From NCBI GenBank assembly GCA_050258555.1, contig JBLMZA010000016.1, forward strand, positions 1 through 20,648: DNA of 20,648 nucleotides. The letters are read 5' to 3'. Origin of the DNA: CAISDA01 sp050258555 (lineage in GTDB: Bacteria; Bacteroidota; Ignavibacteria; UBA10030; UBA8401). The position numbers and the translations under genes were made by a program. Numbering within the stretch: the stretch's first letter is position 1; each line of letters begins with the position of its first letter. The notes under the pieces are model-generated. The model did no database searches, was not told the origin of the DNA, and worked only from the letters and a program-made list of their open reading frames with translations. Below are positions 1 to 7,550 of this stretch, piece by piece.

Positions 1-951
1 CTCGGTCCGTCTTCCGCGAAAAATGCGCACACGGCGCAGGCCGATACGTCATCGGCCGCGCGCTACCAGCCAGTGTTTCTTGACTTCGGAGAGACCAACG
101 GCGGTCCCTCGAGCGAAGAGATCCTCGCCTCGGACTCGCTTCTGCAGAATAACGCGCAATTGCGACGCGCCCTCGGTATGTCCGTTATTGCAGACAGTTC
201 CAAAGACACGCTCAGAGGGCTGGCCCTGGTGCGCTATGCGGCCGACGCCGGAAGTCCGGAGGCCCTGGCGCTTCTGGGCAAGTGGCATGAAAAGGGCATC
301 TCGGTGAAGAAGGACCTGGTGGAGGCGGCGGAATATTACATCCGTGCGTTCCGTCTGGATTCGCCGCATGCGCCTGCGGCGCTGGCCGAACTCCTGCGGC
401 AGAAGGAATTTTTTCCCCTTCTGAAAGCGCACGTCGAGAAGAACGATCCGCGGGCCCTGTATTGCTGGTCCTCGCTTGTGGCCTCGAAGTTCGATTATCA
501 GCTCACCGAGCCTCAGGCATTGAAGCTCCTGCAGCGCGCGGCAAAGGAAAATCATCCGCCGGCATTGATCGAGCTCGGGTTCAATTATTATCGCGGCAAG
601 TGGATTGCGCGCGATACGGCGCAGGCGCTCGGCTACTGGCAGAAGGCCTCGGAACTCGGGAGCCGGGAGGCGCGGCTGCGCATTTTGGCCTACGACATAC
701 TGCATCAGAAATCGGTCGATGCCGGATCGATCGCCGAGTTGAAGCGCGGCGAGGATGACGGTTCGGTCCTGTCGCAATTGGCGCTTGCCTATTGTTATCA
801 GAACGGGCTCGGCGTGCCGATCAATCTGGCCGAAGCCGCCAGGCTCTACCGTTCGTGCGCCCAGCGCGGCAATCAGAACGGGTATGAGGAATTGAAGCAT
901 CTGTATGATGCGCTTCGGCCGGCGCAGAAGGAATTCAGGATCAGCGATTAG
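1..951 (+). CDS. Sel1-like repeat protein, 5' end outside window
   Basis: The frame is open from base 1 to the TAG at 949-951, so the true start lies upstream; the GTG at 73 is an internal valine codon unless proven otherwise. About 316 codons are visible. From about codon 65 onward the protein is a series of short helical pairs of Sel1/TPR type: ALVRYAADAGSPEALALLGK, AEYYIRAF, ALKLLQRAAKENHPPALIEL, AQALGYWQKASELGSREARL and AEAARLYRSCAQRGNQNGYE. The later repeats are the clearest and the middle ones are degenerate. The first 30 or so residues are Ser/Ala-rich and probably a linker. Sel1 proteins are usually adaptors for protein-protein contact, often in the periplasm, but no signal peptide can be judged because the N-terminus is missing. 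The partner is unknown. Confidence 0.82.
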   Translation, partial: LGPSSAKNAHTAQADTSSAARYQPVFLDFGETNGGPSSEEILASDSLLQNNAQLRRALGMSVIADSSKDTLRGLALVRYAADAGSPEALALLGKWHEKGISVKKDLVEAAEYYIRAFRLDSPHAPAALAELLRQKEFFPLLKAHVEKNDPRALYCWSSLVASKFDYQLTEPQALKLLQRAAKENHPPALIELGFNYYRGKWIARDTAQALGYWQKASELGSREARLRILAYDILHQKSVDAGSIAELKRGEDDGSVLSQLALAYCYQNGLGVPINLAEAARLYRSCAQRGNQNGYEELKHLYDALRPAQKEFRISD

Positions 952-962
952 AACTTTCTAAT

Positions 963-991
963 TTGACAACGCCTGTGAGCGGGCGTATATT
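963..991 (+). promoter_or_regulatory. sigma70-type promoter of the PAS-LuxR gene
   Basis: TTGACA at 963-968 and TATATT at 986-991 are separated by exactly 17 bases. The -35 is a perfect match and the -10 differs from TATAAT at one position. It lies 12 bases after the Sel1 gene stop, so the regulator at 1099 is probably transcribed independently, with a leader of about 100 bases. Confidence 0.75.
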
Positions 992-1033
992 ACCCTTGTA
1001 AGAATAGACGCCATTCAACACCCGATTTCAGTC

Positions 1034-1061
1034 CTTTCACGCCGCATAAGTACTGTGAAAG
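1034..1061 (+). promoter_or_regulatory. inverted repeat in the regulator's leader
   Basis: CTTTCAC (1034-1040) and GTGAAAG (1055-1061) form a perfect 7-bp inverted repeat around a 14-base loop. It lies between the predicted promoter and the ribosome site (GGAGGGG at 1088-1094) of the PAS-LuxR gene. It could be a dyad operator, for example for autoregulation, or an RNA hairpin. No U-run follows, so it is not a simple terminator. Confidence 0.4.
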
Positions 1062-1098
1062 TCCCTATACAGGTTCGAGACAATTCCGGAGGGGACGC

Positions 1099-1770
1099 AT
1101 GGAGAATGGTACACGGCCTGATCTGATGCTGCAGCTCTTGCTGCAGGATGCCGATGAAAGCGTGTGGCGCGCCGATCTCGTGCGAAGCATGCCGCTGCAC
1201 GAGTTCTGCCTGCACGAATTCTTCCAACAGTCCGATCTTATCCTTCGCGACTGCAGCCTGAATTTCGCCCGGCAGTGCGGGTGCGGCGCGCCCGGCGAGC
1301 TTCTCAACACTCCCGTCAATCGTCTGGTCTTCGGAGAGCGCATCGAAGATCTCTTCGTCCACTATGATCCGGATCGTCTTCCCTTCATTGTGAAATTCAT
1401 CTCTGTGCATGCCTCAAACGGCTCGATCGATCACGGCTATCTCAACTGCATCGGCCTGATTGCCAGCGGCTTCGAATTGACCGGCATGGTGGGCCGGAGG
1501 CGCGACATCACGCATCAGCTGAGGATCCGGGAGGAGCGGCGCGAACTGAAGGACTCGCTCACCGAGAAGGAGTACGAGATCTTTCTCGGCCTGGTCAAGG
1601 GAAAGACCGTCAAGCAGATCGCTTCAGGCCTCGGGCTGGTGGAGAAGACCGTGTATTTTCACATCGAGAACATCGAGAAGAAAATGCGCACCTGCGGCAT
1701 CCTCGACATCGTGCAGAAGGCCTACCGTCTGGGATTTTTCGATTCGGCGGAAGCCGATGAGCGGCTATGA
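1099..1770 (+). CDS. PAS-LuxR family transcriptional regulator
   Basis: The 223-residue protein has two parts. Residues about 40-140 look like a PAS sensor fold: NFARQCGCGAPGELL matches the early PAS segment, and GRRRDITHQLRIREERRELK matches the usual PAS C-cap and linker. Residues 153-213 are a LuxR/GerE helix-turn-helix with the typical LTEKEYEIFLGLVKGKTVKQ start and a recognition helix near 182-195. There is no receiver domain, so the protein probably senses a ligand, redox state or partner through PAS instead of phosphorylation. Residues C52, C60 and C62 in the PAS part could matter. The ATG at 1099 follows a strong GGAGGGG site. It has its own promoter and a 5' inverted repeat. Target genes are unknown; no cognate kinase is adjacent. 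Confidence 0.85.
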   Translation: MENGTRPDLMLQLLLQDADESVWRADLVRSMPLHEFCLHEFFQQSDLILRDCSLNFARQCGCGAPGELLNTPVNRLVFGERIEDLFVHYDPDRLPFIVKFISVHASNGSIDHGYLNCIGLIASGFELTGMVGRRRDITHQLRIREERRELKDSLTEKEYEIFLGLVKGKTVKQIASGLGLVEKTVYFHIENIEKKMRTCGILDIVQKAYRLGFFDSAEADERL

Positions 1771-1777
1771 AACATTA

Positions 1778-1805
1778 TTGACTTTCCCTGCGGAGGCTCT
1801 ATATT
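1778..1805 (+). promoter_or_regulatory. sigma70-type promoter of arfB
   Basis: TTGACT at 1778-1783 and TATATT at 1800-1805 are spaced by 16 bases, starting 8 bases after the stop of the PAS-LuxR gene. The ATG of arfB is at 1848, giving a leader of about 35 bases. The -10 sequence is the same TATATT as in the upstream promoter. Confidence 0.65.
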
Positions 1806-1847
1806 GTATGCATGGAAAATGTACAGGAATGAACGTCGAAAGGAAGT

Positions 1848-2279
1848 ATGAACGAGGATATCATCATCAACGAAGAGGTCACGATTCCGGCGTCGGAACT
1901 CCGGTACCGCTTTGCGCGCAGCGCGGGACCGGGCGGACAGAATGTGAACAAGCTTGCCACGAAGGCCGAACTCCTGTTCGATCTCGCACGCTCGTCGGCA
2001 TTCAATGAGGCGGACAAGGCGCGCATCGCCCAAAAGCTCGCGCGGCACATCGATTCCGAGGGCTTCGTGGCCGTCTCGTCCCAGGAGTCACGCAGCCAGT
2101 TTCAGAATAAGCGTCTGGCCGCCCGGAAGCTCGCGGCGCTCATCACGCGCGCGCTCCATGTGCCGAAGTCGCGCAAGAAAACGCAGCCGACGCGCCAATC
2201 GGTGACGCGCCGGCTGGAAGGGAAAAAGCTGCGAAGCGCGGTCAAGCATCACCGGTCGAAGAAGATCGATCTTGAGTAA
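1848..2279 (+). CDS. arfB: alternative ribosome-rescue factor ArfB (peptidyl-tRNA hydrolase)
   Basis: The 143-residue protein matches the ArfB/YaeJ family. ArfB enters ribosomes stalled at the end of a truncated mRNA and hydrolyses the peptidyl-tRNA. The catalytic GGQ lies at residues 29-31 inside RSAGPGGQNVNK, the class-I release factor signature. It lacks the codon-recognition domains of RF1/RF2, and its length fits ArfB (about 140 residues). The C-terminus is a long basic tail (PKSRKKTQPTRQSVTRR onward, with KKLRSAVKHHRSKK) of the kind that sits in the empty mRNA channel. The ATG at 1848 is preceded by AAAGGAAG. Its last 38 bases overlap the end of the convergent gene at 2242-2628. Confidence 0.93.
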   Translation: MNEDIIINEEVTIPASELRYRFARSAGPGGQNVNKLATKAELLFDLARSSAFNEADKARIAQKLARHIDSEGFVAVSSQESRSQFQNKRLAARKLAALITRALHVPKSRKKTQPTRQSVTRRLEGKKLRSAVKHHRSKKIDLE

Positions 2280-2628
2280 GACCGCCGGGGGCGCTCACGC
2301 CTTCCTCGATGATTTCCAAATACGTGGTCCGGTAGAGTATATAGACCAGGAGCAAAAGAAGCGCCGCCGTAAAAAGAATAAACCACAGAAACACCGCCAC
2401 AGTATCCGACTCCTTCCCGAAGAGCTGATCCTTCACCAGACTGAACACTCCCAGAAGACCGGCCAGCACTCCCGTCACGGTCACGCGGCGTTTTTGCACG
2501 GGCCGGAGCTCTGCGCCGCAGCGCCCGCACTGCAGATGCCTCTGCGGCGCCACCGTGAAGACGCTTCGAAACGGAAATCGGTACGAGCAAATCGGACACG
2601 TCATCGCTTCCTGCGCTCTGTGGTTCAT
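2242..2628 (-). CDS. zinc-ribbon membrane protein, function unknown
   Basis: The 128-residue protein begins with a zinc-ribbon-like module: CPIC at residues 11-14 and CGRC at 34-37, separated by 19 residues. This is close to the CXXC-20-CXXC type of small zinc-ribbon proteins. Two hydrophobic segments follow at about 49-67 and 77-99, so it is probably an inner-membrane protein with a cytoplasmic metal-binding head. The tail (APGGLTQDRSSSTGDA) is polar and falls in the 38-base tail-to-tail overlap with arfB. The ATG at 2626-2628 has an ideally spaced AGGAG. An alternative ATG at 2602-2604, with AGGA just ahead, would start the protein at MTCPIC. No function can be assigned. Confidence 0.78.
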   Translation of the reverse strand: MNHRAQEAMTCPICSYRFPFRSVFTVAPQRHLQCGRCGAELRPVQKRRVTVTGVLAGLLGVFSLVKDQLFGKESDTVAVFLWFILFTAALLLLLVYILYRTTYLEIIEEGVSAPGGLTQDRSSSTGDA

Positions 2629-2669
2629 GAGTCTGCTCCTGTCGTTCGCACGATATCGGCGGATGAAAT

Positions 2670-2712
2670 AAAAAACCTCCGTTGAATCTTCCGATTCTCC
2701 AGAGGTTTTTTT
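2670..2712 (-). terminator. rho-independent terminator downstream of the FKBP gene
   Basis: The arms AAAAAACCTC (2670-2679) and GAGGTTTTTT (2702-2711) are perfectly complementary. Inside the loop a second stem, GAATC/GATTC (2684-2688 with 2693-2697, loop TTCC), extends the hairpin. On the minus strand the stem ends in a run of six T, so it can end the PqqD-MCP-pepD-FKBP transcript. The A/T tails on both sides would let it work in the other direction too. Confidence 0.85.
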
Positions 2713-2800
2713 CCAACTCTTCCCCGCTCCGACTCCGATGGCTCACACTAAACCGCGTGCACTCTGGTCTTCTCGGAAAAGCCTATTTCGTATGACGCGC

Positions 2801-3541
2801 TTAATGGCCCTTCGGCGGCATTGCGCCGTGCGGCGAATCGGGCATCGGACGGGCATCCAGAAGCTCGACTTCGAAAATCAGCGTCGCATTCGGCGCGATC
2901 TGCGGACCGGCCGCACGTTCGCCGTAGGCGAGCTTCGAGGGGATGAACAGCTGCCACTTCGAGCCGACCGGCATCAGCTGCAGCGCTTCGGTGAATCCGG
3001 GAATGATGCCCTTCACGGGGAACATCGCCGGCTCGCCGCGCTTGTACGAATTGTCGAACTCCGTGCCGTCCAGAAGCGTGCCGCGGTAGTTCAGGATCAC
3101 CATCTGGTTTTCCTTCGGCTTCGGGCCCGTGCCCATCGTGATCACCTTGTACTGCAGACCGCTCGGTGTCGCGACCACACCCGGCTTCGACTTGTTCTCG
3201 GCCAGGAATTTCTCGCCTTCGGTCTTGTTCTTCTCTCCCATCGTCTTCATCTTCTCTTCCTGCTTGGCCATCACCTGCTTCTGGAAGTTCGTCATGACGC
3301 TGCGGATCTGCTCGTCGGTCATCAGGTGAATGCTCGTGTCCTTCGCATCCTTGATCGCCTGCGCGACGATGTCCGCGTTCAGGTCGACATCCTGCTGCTT
3401 CAGGTTCTTTCCGAAGTCGAATCCGATCGCGTACGATACGCTGTCCGTGAGCGTTTTCATTTCGACCTTGCCTCCGCTCTTCGAGCACGAGCCGAGAAGA
3501 AGGGCCAGCGCCAGTACCGCTACTGCTGCAATTGCTTTCAT
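2801..3541 (-). CDS. FKBP-type peptidyl-prolyl isomerase lipoprotein (Mip/FkpA-like)
   Basis: The 246-residue protein starts with a lipoprotein signal peptide: MKAIAAVAVLALALLLGSCS, with a lipobox LGSC whose Cys19 would be lipidated. An N-terminal FKBP_N-type helical region (about 30-125, SYAIGFDFGKNLKQQ, KQVMAKQEEKMK) is the dimerisation arm seen in Mip and FkpA. The catalytic FKBP domain covers about 150-235, with ILNYRGTLLDGTEFDNSY, GIIPGFTEALQLMPVGSKW and IPSKLAYGERA. It should catalyse cis-trans isomerisation of X-Pro bonds in secreted proteins. The ATG at 3541 is chosen over an in-frame start 63 bases upstream because it gives the signal peptide and has AGGAA ahead. It follows pepD by 52 bases and precedes the terminator. 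Confidence 0.92.
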   Translation of the reverse strand: MKAIAAVAVLALALLLGSCSKSGGKVEMKTLTDSVSYAIGFDFGKNLKQQDVDLNADIVAQAIKDAKDTSIHLMTDEQIRSVMTNFQKQVMAKQEEKMKTMGEKNKTEGEKFLAENKSKPGVVATPSGLQYKVITMGTGPKPKENQMVILNYRGTLLDGTEFDNSYKRGEPAMFPVKGIIPGFTEALQLMPVGSKWQLFIPSKLAYGERAAGPQIAPNATLIFEVELLDARPMPDSPHGAMPPKGH

Positions 3542-3593
3542 TGGGTTCCTTACGTGTGTATGATTATGTATTGGAGATGCACATGCTTTCGGG

Positions 3594-5051
3594 TTAATTG
3601 ACATTCTTCAGGATCGCGAGCACGAAGTTGTAGAAGCGCTCCACCGTGTCGATATGCAGACGCTCGTCGGGCGAATGCACGCCTTCCATCGTCGGGCCGA
3701 AGGAGATCATGTCCATGCCCGGGATCTTCTCGCCGATGATGCCGCATTCGAGTCCGGCATGGATCGCCTTCACGTTCGTGTCCTTGTCGTACAGCTTCTT
3801 GTATGTTTCCTTGGCCACCTTCAGGATCGGCGAATCGAGATTCGGCTTCCATCCCGGATAGCCTTCGCTGGCTTCGACGTCGGCGCCGCCGAGCTCGAAG
3901 CAGTTGGCGACCATCTGGCAGACTTCATCGATTTCGGAAGCGACCGAGCTTCGCTGGCTCGTGGTGACGGTGATGCGCTTCTTGTCCGTCTTGACGATCG
4001 CAAGATTGGTCGAGGTCTCGACCAGTTCCTTGATATCGGCGCTCATCTTGATAACGCCGTGCGGCAGCGCCGAGAGCGTCTGCATGATGCGGCGCGCGAG
4101 CTTGTTCTTGATCACTTTGCCGGCTTTCACCTTCGGCTTCACTTCCATGGTGATGGAAAGATCGGGCTCGACCGTGGCGAGTTCGGCATGCACCGTCGAG
4201 TTGTATTCGGCGATGAGGGCCTGTATGGCGTCCAGATTCTTCACCGGGGCGAAGATCAAAGCCTCGGCTTCGCGCGGAATCGCGTTGCTCTTATTGCCGC
4301 CGTTGATCGACGCCAGATGCGTGCCGTAGGAATCGAGCGCCAGAAGCGCGCGGTTCAGGATCTTCAGTGCATTGCCGCGGCCCTTGTCGATCTCAAGCCC
4401 CGAATGGCCGCCCTTCAATCCCTTGACAGTAATCTGAACGGCCGCATGCTTCGCCGGCACGGGCTTCGTATCGAGCGTCCAGGAGGCCATCGTGTTGCGT
4501 CCGCCGGAGCATCCGACGAAGAGATCGCCTTCTTCTTCCGAATCCAGGTTCAGGAGCGTGCGGCTCTGCAGAAAGTCCGCCGAGAGATTATTGGCGCCGT
4601 TGAGGCCCTGCTCTTCATCGGTGGTGAAGAGGAATTCCAGCGGTCCGTGCTCGAGCGATTTGTCTTCCATGATGGCGAGGTTCGTCGCCACGGCGATGCC
4701 GTTGTCGGCGCCGAGCGTCGTGCCGTTGGCCTTGAGGAAGTTGCCGTCGCGCACGAGCTCGATCGGGTCCTTTTCGAAATCATGCACCGTATCGTTGTTC
4801 TTCTCGCAGACCATGTCCAGGTGTCCCTGGAGGCAGACCGACTTCGCCTGCTCGCGGCCCGGACTGGCCGGCTTGCGCACGACGACATTCAGGGACTTGT
4901 CCTGCTTCGCCTCGAGACCGAGCGCACGCGCCGTATCGACGATGTAATTGGAAATCGCCTTTTCGTTTTTCGATCCGCGCGGGATCTTGTTGATCTCCTG
5001 GAAATAATAGAACACCCGTTCGGGCTTCAGACCTTCGATTGCTGTAGACAT
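3594..5051 (-). CDS. pepD: aminoacyl-histidine dipeptidase PepD (M20C)
   Basis: The 485-residue protein matches PepD (cytosol non-specific dipeptidase, carnosinase-like) in length and motifs. It should hydrolyse a range of dipeptides, including Xaa-His, in the cytoplasm with two metal ions. Visible metal-site segments are QGHLDMVCEK (H77, D79), GADNG (D116), TTDEEQGL (E146 and E147, the second metal/catalytic pair), NLDSEE (D170) and the late GVHSPDERL (His near 459). The lid/dimerisation domain lies between about 185 and 385. The ATG at 5051 has AGGAAAGG nine bases ahead. It is 36 bases downstream of the chemoreceptor gene, so the two are probably co-transcribed. It fits a peptide-utilisation role with the OPT transporter in the same window. 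Confidence 0.95.
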   Translation of the reverse strand: MSTAIEGLKPERVFYYFQEINKIPRGSKNEKAISNYIVDTARALGLEAKQDKSLNVVVRKPASPGREQAKSVCLQGHLDMVCEKNNDTVHDFEKDPIELVRDGNFLKANGTTLGADNGIAVATNLAIMEDKSLEHGPLEFLFTTDEEQGLNGANNLSADFLQSRTLLNLDSEEEGDLFVGCSGGRNTMASWTLDTKPVPAKHAAVQITVKGLKGGHSGLEIDKGRGNALKILNRALLALDSYGTHLASINGGNKSNAIPREAEALIFAPVKNLDAIQALIAEYNSTVHAELATVEPDLSITMEVKPKVKAGKVIKNKLARRIMQTLSALPHGVIKMSADIKELVETSTNLAIVKTDKKRITVTTSQRSSVASEIDEVCQMVANCFELGGADVEASEGYPGWKPNLDSPILKVAKETYKKLYDKDTNVKAIHAGLECGIIGEKIPGMDMISFGPTMEGVHSPDERLHIDTVERFYNFVLAILKNVN

Positions 5052-5087
5052 ACGTTCAATCCTTTCCTGTGTGTATGGCGGCTGCCG

Positions 5088-7007
5088 TTATCTTCCGGCT
5101 GCAAGCGCACGCAGCCCTGCCCGGCCCGGCGCCGCCGTTGTGATGGTAAATTGACCGCTCAATTCTTCGAGACGACGCGTCAGCGCATCCAAATCCTCGG
5201 CCGTGCGCGCGATGGCCTCGATGCCGGAGGAGGTTTCCGCGATGCCGGAAACGATCGATTCGACGCTGCGGTTCACCGTGCGGCCCGTCTCGGCCTGGCG
5301 CTTGGCCGATTCGGCAAGGCTCGTGGTGAAGGTTTTTACGTTCTTTGCCACATCGATCATTTCGGAAAGCGAGGCGCCGGCTTTTTCCGCCAACGCCCGT
5401 CCGCGCTCCACTTCGATGGTTCCCTCTTTCATCGACTGGACGGCAAGGTCCGTGTTCGTCTGGATCTGCCGGATCATCTGCGCGATTTCCTTCGTGGCCT
5501 TCGTCGTGCGCTCGGCCAGCTTTCTCACTTCATCGGCAACGACCGCGAAGCCTCTGCCCTGCTCGCCCGCGCGGGCGGCTTCGATCGCCGCATTCAATGC
5601 GAGCAGATTCGTCTGATCGGCGATGTCGTCGATCACCTGTATGATCTCTCCGATTTCCGCGCTGCGCTCTCCGAGCGACTCGACGGTTTTGGCCGCAGAA
5701 CCCACGACCGCTTCGACCTTCTTCATTCCGTCGACCGTCTGGGCGACAATCATGCCGCCTTCGCCGGCTTTGCCTGCGTTGCGCGTGGCGCCATCGGCGG
5801 CGCTCTCGGCCGTCTTGTTATCGGCCATGATCGTGCGGTTCATCTCATCGACCGAGGCGGCCACGGATTCGGCCTGCGTCGTCTGCCTGCGCGCGCTTTC
5901 GGCCATCGCATCGGCGCTCTGACTGATCGTCGAACCGGCATCGGCCACGGCATGGATGGCCTGCTGAAGATGTCCGACCATGCGCTCCACTTTCTCCAGC
6001 GCCTCGTTGAACCCGCGGAAGAGTTCGCCCACGCTGTCATCGAGCGTGCTGTCGATGCGGACCGTCAGGTCTCCTTCGGAAAATGCGCGGATGGCCGCAA
6101 GCATGCGTTCCGTATTTTCTGCCAAATACCGCTGCTGGGCTTCGGAGATGCGCTTGGCTTCCTCGGCGTTGCGGGCCGCGGCTTCGGCCTCGAGGCTCTT
6201 TTCCCGGATGGCCGACATCGAGAGCCGGATATTCTGCAGCATCGCCGTGAACGAATCGGCGAGCATGCCGATCTCGTTGCGCGTCGAGACATCGAGCGTC
6301 ACATCATAGTCTCCGGCGCTTGCCTTCATCGCCGCATCGTTGAGCATATGGATGGGCCGGCTCACGTTCTTTGCCACGCCGTAGGCGCCGGCAATCACCA
6401 ACAGCAGGAGCACTCCCATGGCAATCAGGAATTTCTCTTCGACGCGCGCAATCTCGGCTTCGATCTCTTCCAGGAGCATGCCGCCGGTGACGATCCATCC
6501 CCACGGCTTGTAGAGTTCGAAGTGATAGAGTTTCGGAATGATCGTGTCGCCGACCTTCCAGTGGAATGTCGCGTCGCCCGCGCCGTCGCGCACGGCGATG
6601 TCGCGCATCAACTTCGCCGAATACACGCCGTCGTTGTCGGTATCGCCTCCGACGTATTTCCCGACGTTATCCGCGTTGCGCGACACGCGGCAGTAGCCGT
6701 CCACATCGTTGACGAAGAGATAATCCTTCGCGTTGAATTTCATGTCGCGGATGATGCCGAAGGCCTTCTGCTTCGCCTCTTCCTGGGTCATCTCTCCGCG
6801 CTCGACCTGCGACTGCAGATGGGCGATGATGGAAATGGTCGCATCGACCACGTTGCTGAGCGCCTTGCGCTTGTTGGCATAGACGCTTTCCTCGATCTGA
6901 GGAAGAATCACATAGCGGAAGATGACCGCCATCACGATCGAGAACACGATGCTGAAGCTCAGGATCTTGGCAAAGATTCCCCAATCATTCAACTTTTTCA
7001 TTTTCAT
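5088..7007 (-). CDS. methyl-accepting chemotaxis protein with single Cache domain
   Basis: The 639-residue receptor has TM1 at about 12-34, a periplasmic sCache_2-type domain at about 40-190 (KDYLFVNDVDGYCRVSRN, YHFELYKPWGWIVTGGM), TM2 at about 192-212, a HAMP segment near 212-265 and a second HAMP-like segment at 300-350 (GDLTVRIDSTLDDSVGELF). The signalling hairpin tip is IDDIADQTNLLALNAAIEAA (about 460-479) followed by RGFAVVADEVRKLAERT, which contacts CheA and CheW. The ligand is unknown; sCache_2 domains often bind small carboxylates. The ATG at 7005-7007 overlaps the upstream stop as ATGA, so translation is coupled. A longer in-frame extension to 7160 overlaps the upstream gene and is rejected. 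The C-terminus (APGRAGLRALAAGR) has no obvious NWETF-type CheR tether. Confidence 0.95.
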   Translation of the reverse strand: MKMKKLNDWGIFAKILSFSIVFSIVMAVIFRYVILPQIEESVYANKRKALSNVVDATISIIAHLQSQVERGEMTQEEAKQKAFGIIRDMKFNAKDYLFVNDVDGYCRVSRNADNVGKYVGGDTDNDGVYSAKLMRDIAVRDGAGDATFHWKVGDTIIPKLYHFELYKPWGWIVTGGMLLEEIEAEIARVEEKFLIAMGVLLLLVIAGAYGVAKNVSRPIHMLNDAAMKASAGDYDVTLDVSTRNEIGMLADSFTAMLQNIRLSMSAIREKSLEAEAAARNAEEAKRISEAQQRYLAENTERMLAAIRAFSEGDLTVRIDSTLDDSVGELFRGFNEALEKVERMVGHLQQAIHAVADAGSTISQSADAMAESARRQTTQAESVAASVDEMNRTIMADNKTAESAADGATRNAGKAGEGGMIVAQTVDGMKKVEAVVGSAAKTVESLGERSAEIGEIIQVIDDIADQTNLLALNAAIEAARAGEQGRGFAVVADEVRKLAERTTKATKEIAQMIRQIQTNTDLAVQSMKEGTIEVERGRALAEKAGASLSEMIDVAKNVKTFTTSLAESAKRQAETGRTVNRSVESIVSGIAETSSGIEAIARTAEDLDALTRRLEELSGQFTITTAAPGRAGLRALAAGR

Positions 7008-7369
7008 AACGAATCCGCCTGAATGTCGTACCCGATGAATTTTTCCCTGAAGAGATTCCGCGTGAAGCTGATCGTGCGCTCGCTCATCGTTTCGGCCTGA
7101 TCGGGGAATGCGCGCTTCATCGTCTCGATGATGGAGCCGACCGTCGCGCCGCCCGTGCACGCATTCCAGAACGCCGTGCCGTAGGCATCCAATTGCAGAC
7201 GGAAGTGTTTGCTCTTCAGATACGGAAGGAGCGCTTTCACAAGGAATCTGTTGGTGAATTTCGGAACAAGGATCACGACCCTTCCGTCATCGGCCGTTTC
7301 CCAGTCGGCCAGACGCTTCGGCCGCACATCAAGCAGATTGATGGAAGGGTCAAACTGTTGTTTTTTCAT
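7004..7369 (-). CDS. PqqD-like small protein coupled to a chemoreceptor
   Basis: The 121-residue protein resembles the PqqD/RRE fold. The diagnostic stretch is LDAYGTAFWNACTGGATVGS at residues 60-79 followed by IIETMKRAF, matching the PqqD pattern of LD..G..vW....G..tv..I. A basic N-terminal segment (RPKRLADWE) and a region VILVPKFTNRFLVKALLPYL precede it. PqqD itself delivers a precursor peptide to a radical SAM enzyme, but no radical SAM gene or precursor peptide is visible here, so that role is not supported. The stop overlaps the chemoreceptor ATG as ATGA, indicating coupled production. The start at 7369 has no strong ribosome site (TAAAATCCG ahead), so initiation may be weak. Function is unknown. 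Confidence 0.8.
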   Translation of the reverse strand: MKKQQFDPSINLLDVRPKRLADWETADDGRVVILVPKFTNRFLVKALLPYLKSKHFRLQLDAYGTAFWNACTGGATVGSIIETMKRAFPDQAETMSERTISFTRNLFREKFIGYDIQADSL

Positions 7370-7410
7370 CGGATTTTACGGTTCAAATGACACTGCCCAT
7401 TGAGTGCACT

Positions 7411-7439
7411 AATATACGATTTTCAGAGTAGAAAAGCAT
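7411..7439 (-). promoter_or_regulatory. weak candidate promoter for the PqqD-MCP-pepD-FKBP unit
   Basis: On the minus strand a TATATT -10 (7411-7416) lies 42 bases before the ATG at 7369. The hexamer 17 bases further upstream (7434-7439, ATGCTT) matches the -35 consensus poorly. The -10 equals the one in the two plus-strand promoters, but the missing -35 keeps this tentative; an activator may be needed. Confidence 0.3.
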
Positions 7440-7447
7440 AAAAGAAA

Positions 7448-7502
7448 GGGGCGAAGCGACAATAACCGCGCTTGACGCGCGTATCATTTTCGACTTCGCC
7501 CC
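7448..7502. repeat. long-loop copy of the GGGGCGAAG inverted repeat
   Basis: GGGGCGAAG (7448-7456) and CTTCGCCCC (7494-7502) are perfect 9-base complements separated by 37 bases. The loop contains a second small dyad, CGCGC/GCGCG around TTGAC. The right arm is followed by ACATG, the same flank as the units in the adjacent tandem array. It probably derives from the same repeat family with inserted sequence in the loop. Confidence 0.7.
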
Positions 7503-7527
7503 ACATGACAACATCGGAGTACAGAGA

Positions 7528-7550
7528 GGGGCGAAGCAGCGCTTCGCCCC
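7528..7550. repeat. short palindrome GGGGCGAAGC-AGC-GCTTCGCCCC
   Basis: The two 10-base arms (7528-7537 and 7541-7550) are perfect complements around a 3-base loop. The identical 23-base palindrome occurs twice more near 17.3 kb. Here its right arm is also the first unit of a tandem array. It lies about 65 bases downstream of the OPT gene stop. Confidence 0.85.

Noticed and set aside
1020..1098. Possible tRNA, because GGTTCGA at 1072-1078 resembles a T-loop
   Set aside because: No flanking T-stem, acceptor stem or anticodon arm can be formed.
3654..7022. Very long plus-strand open frame (over 1100 codons) antisense to pepD and the chemoreceptor
   Set aside because: It crosses real gene boundaries, is full of Arg, His and Asp in a low-complexity way, has no domains, and is explained by GC-rich codon use in the minus-strand genes.
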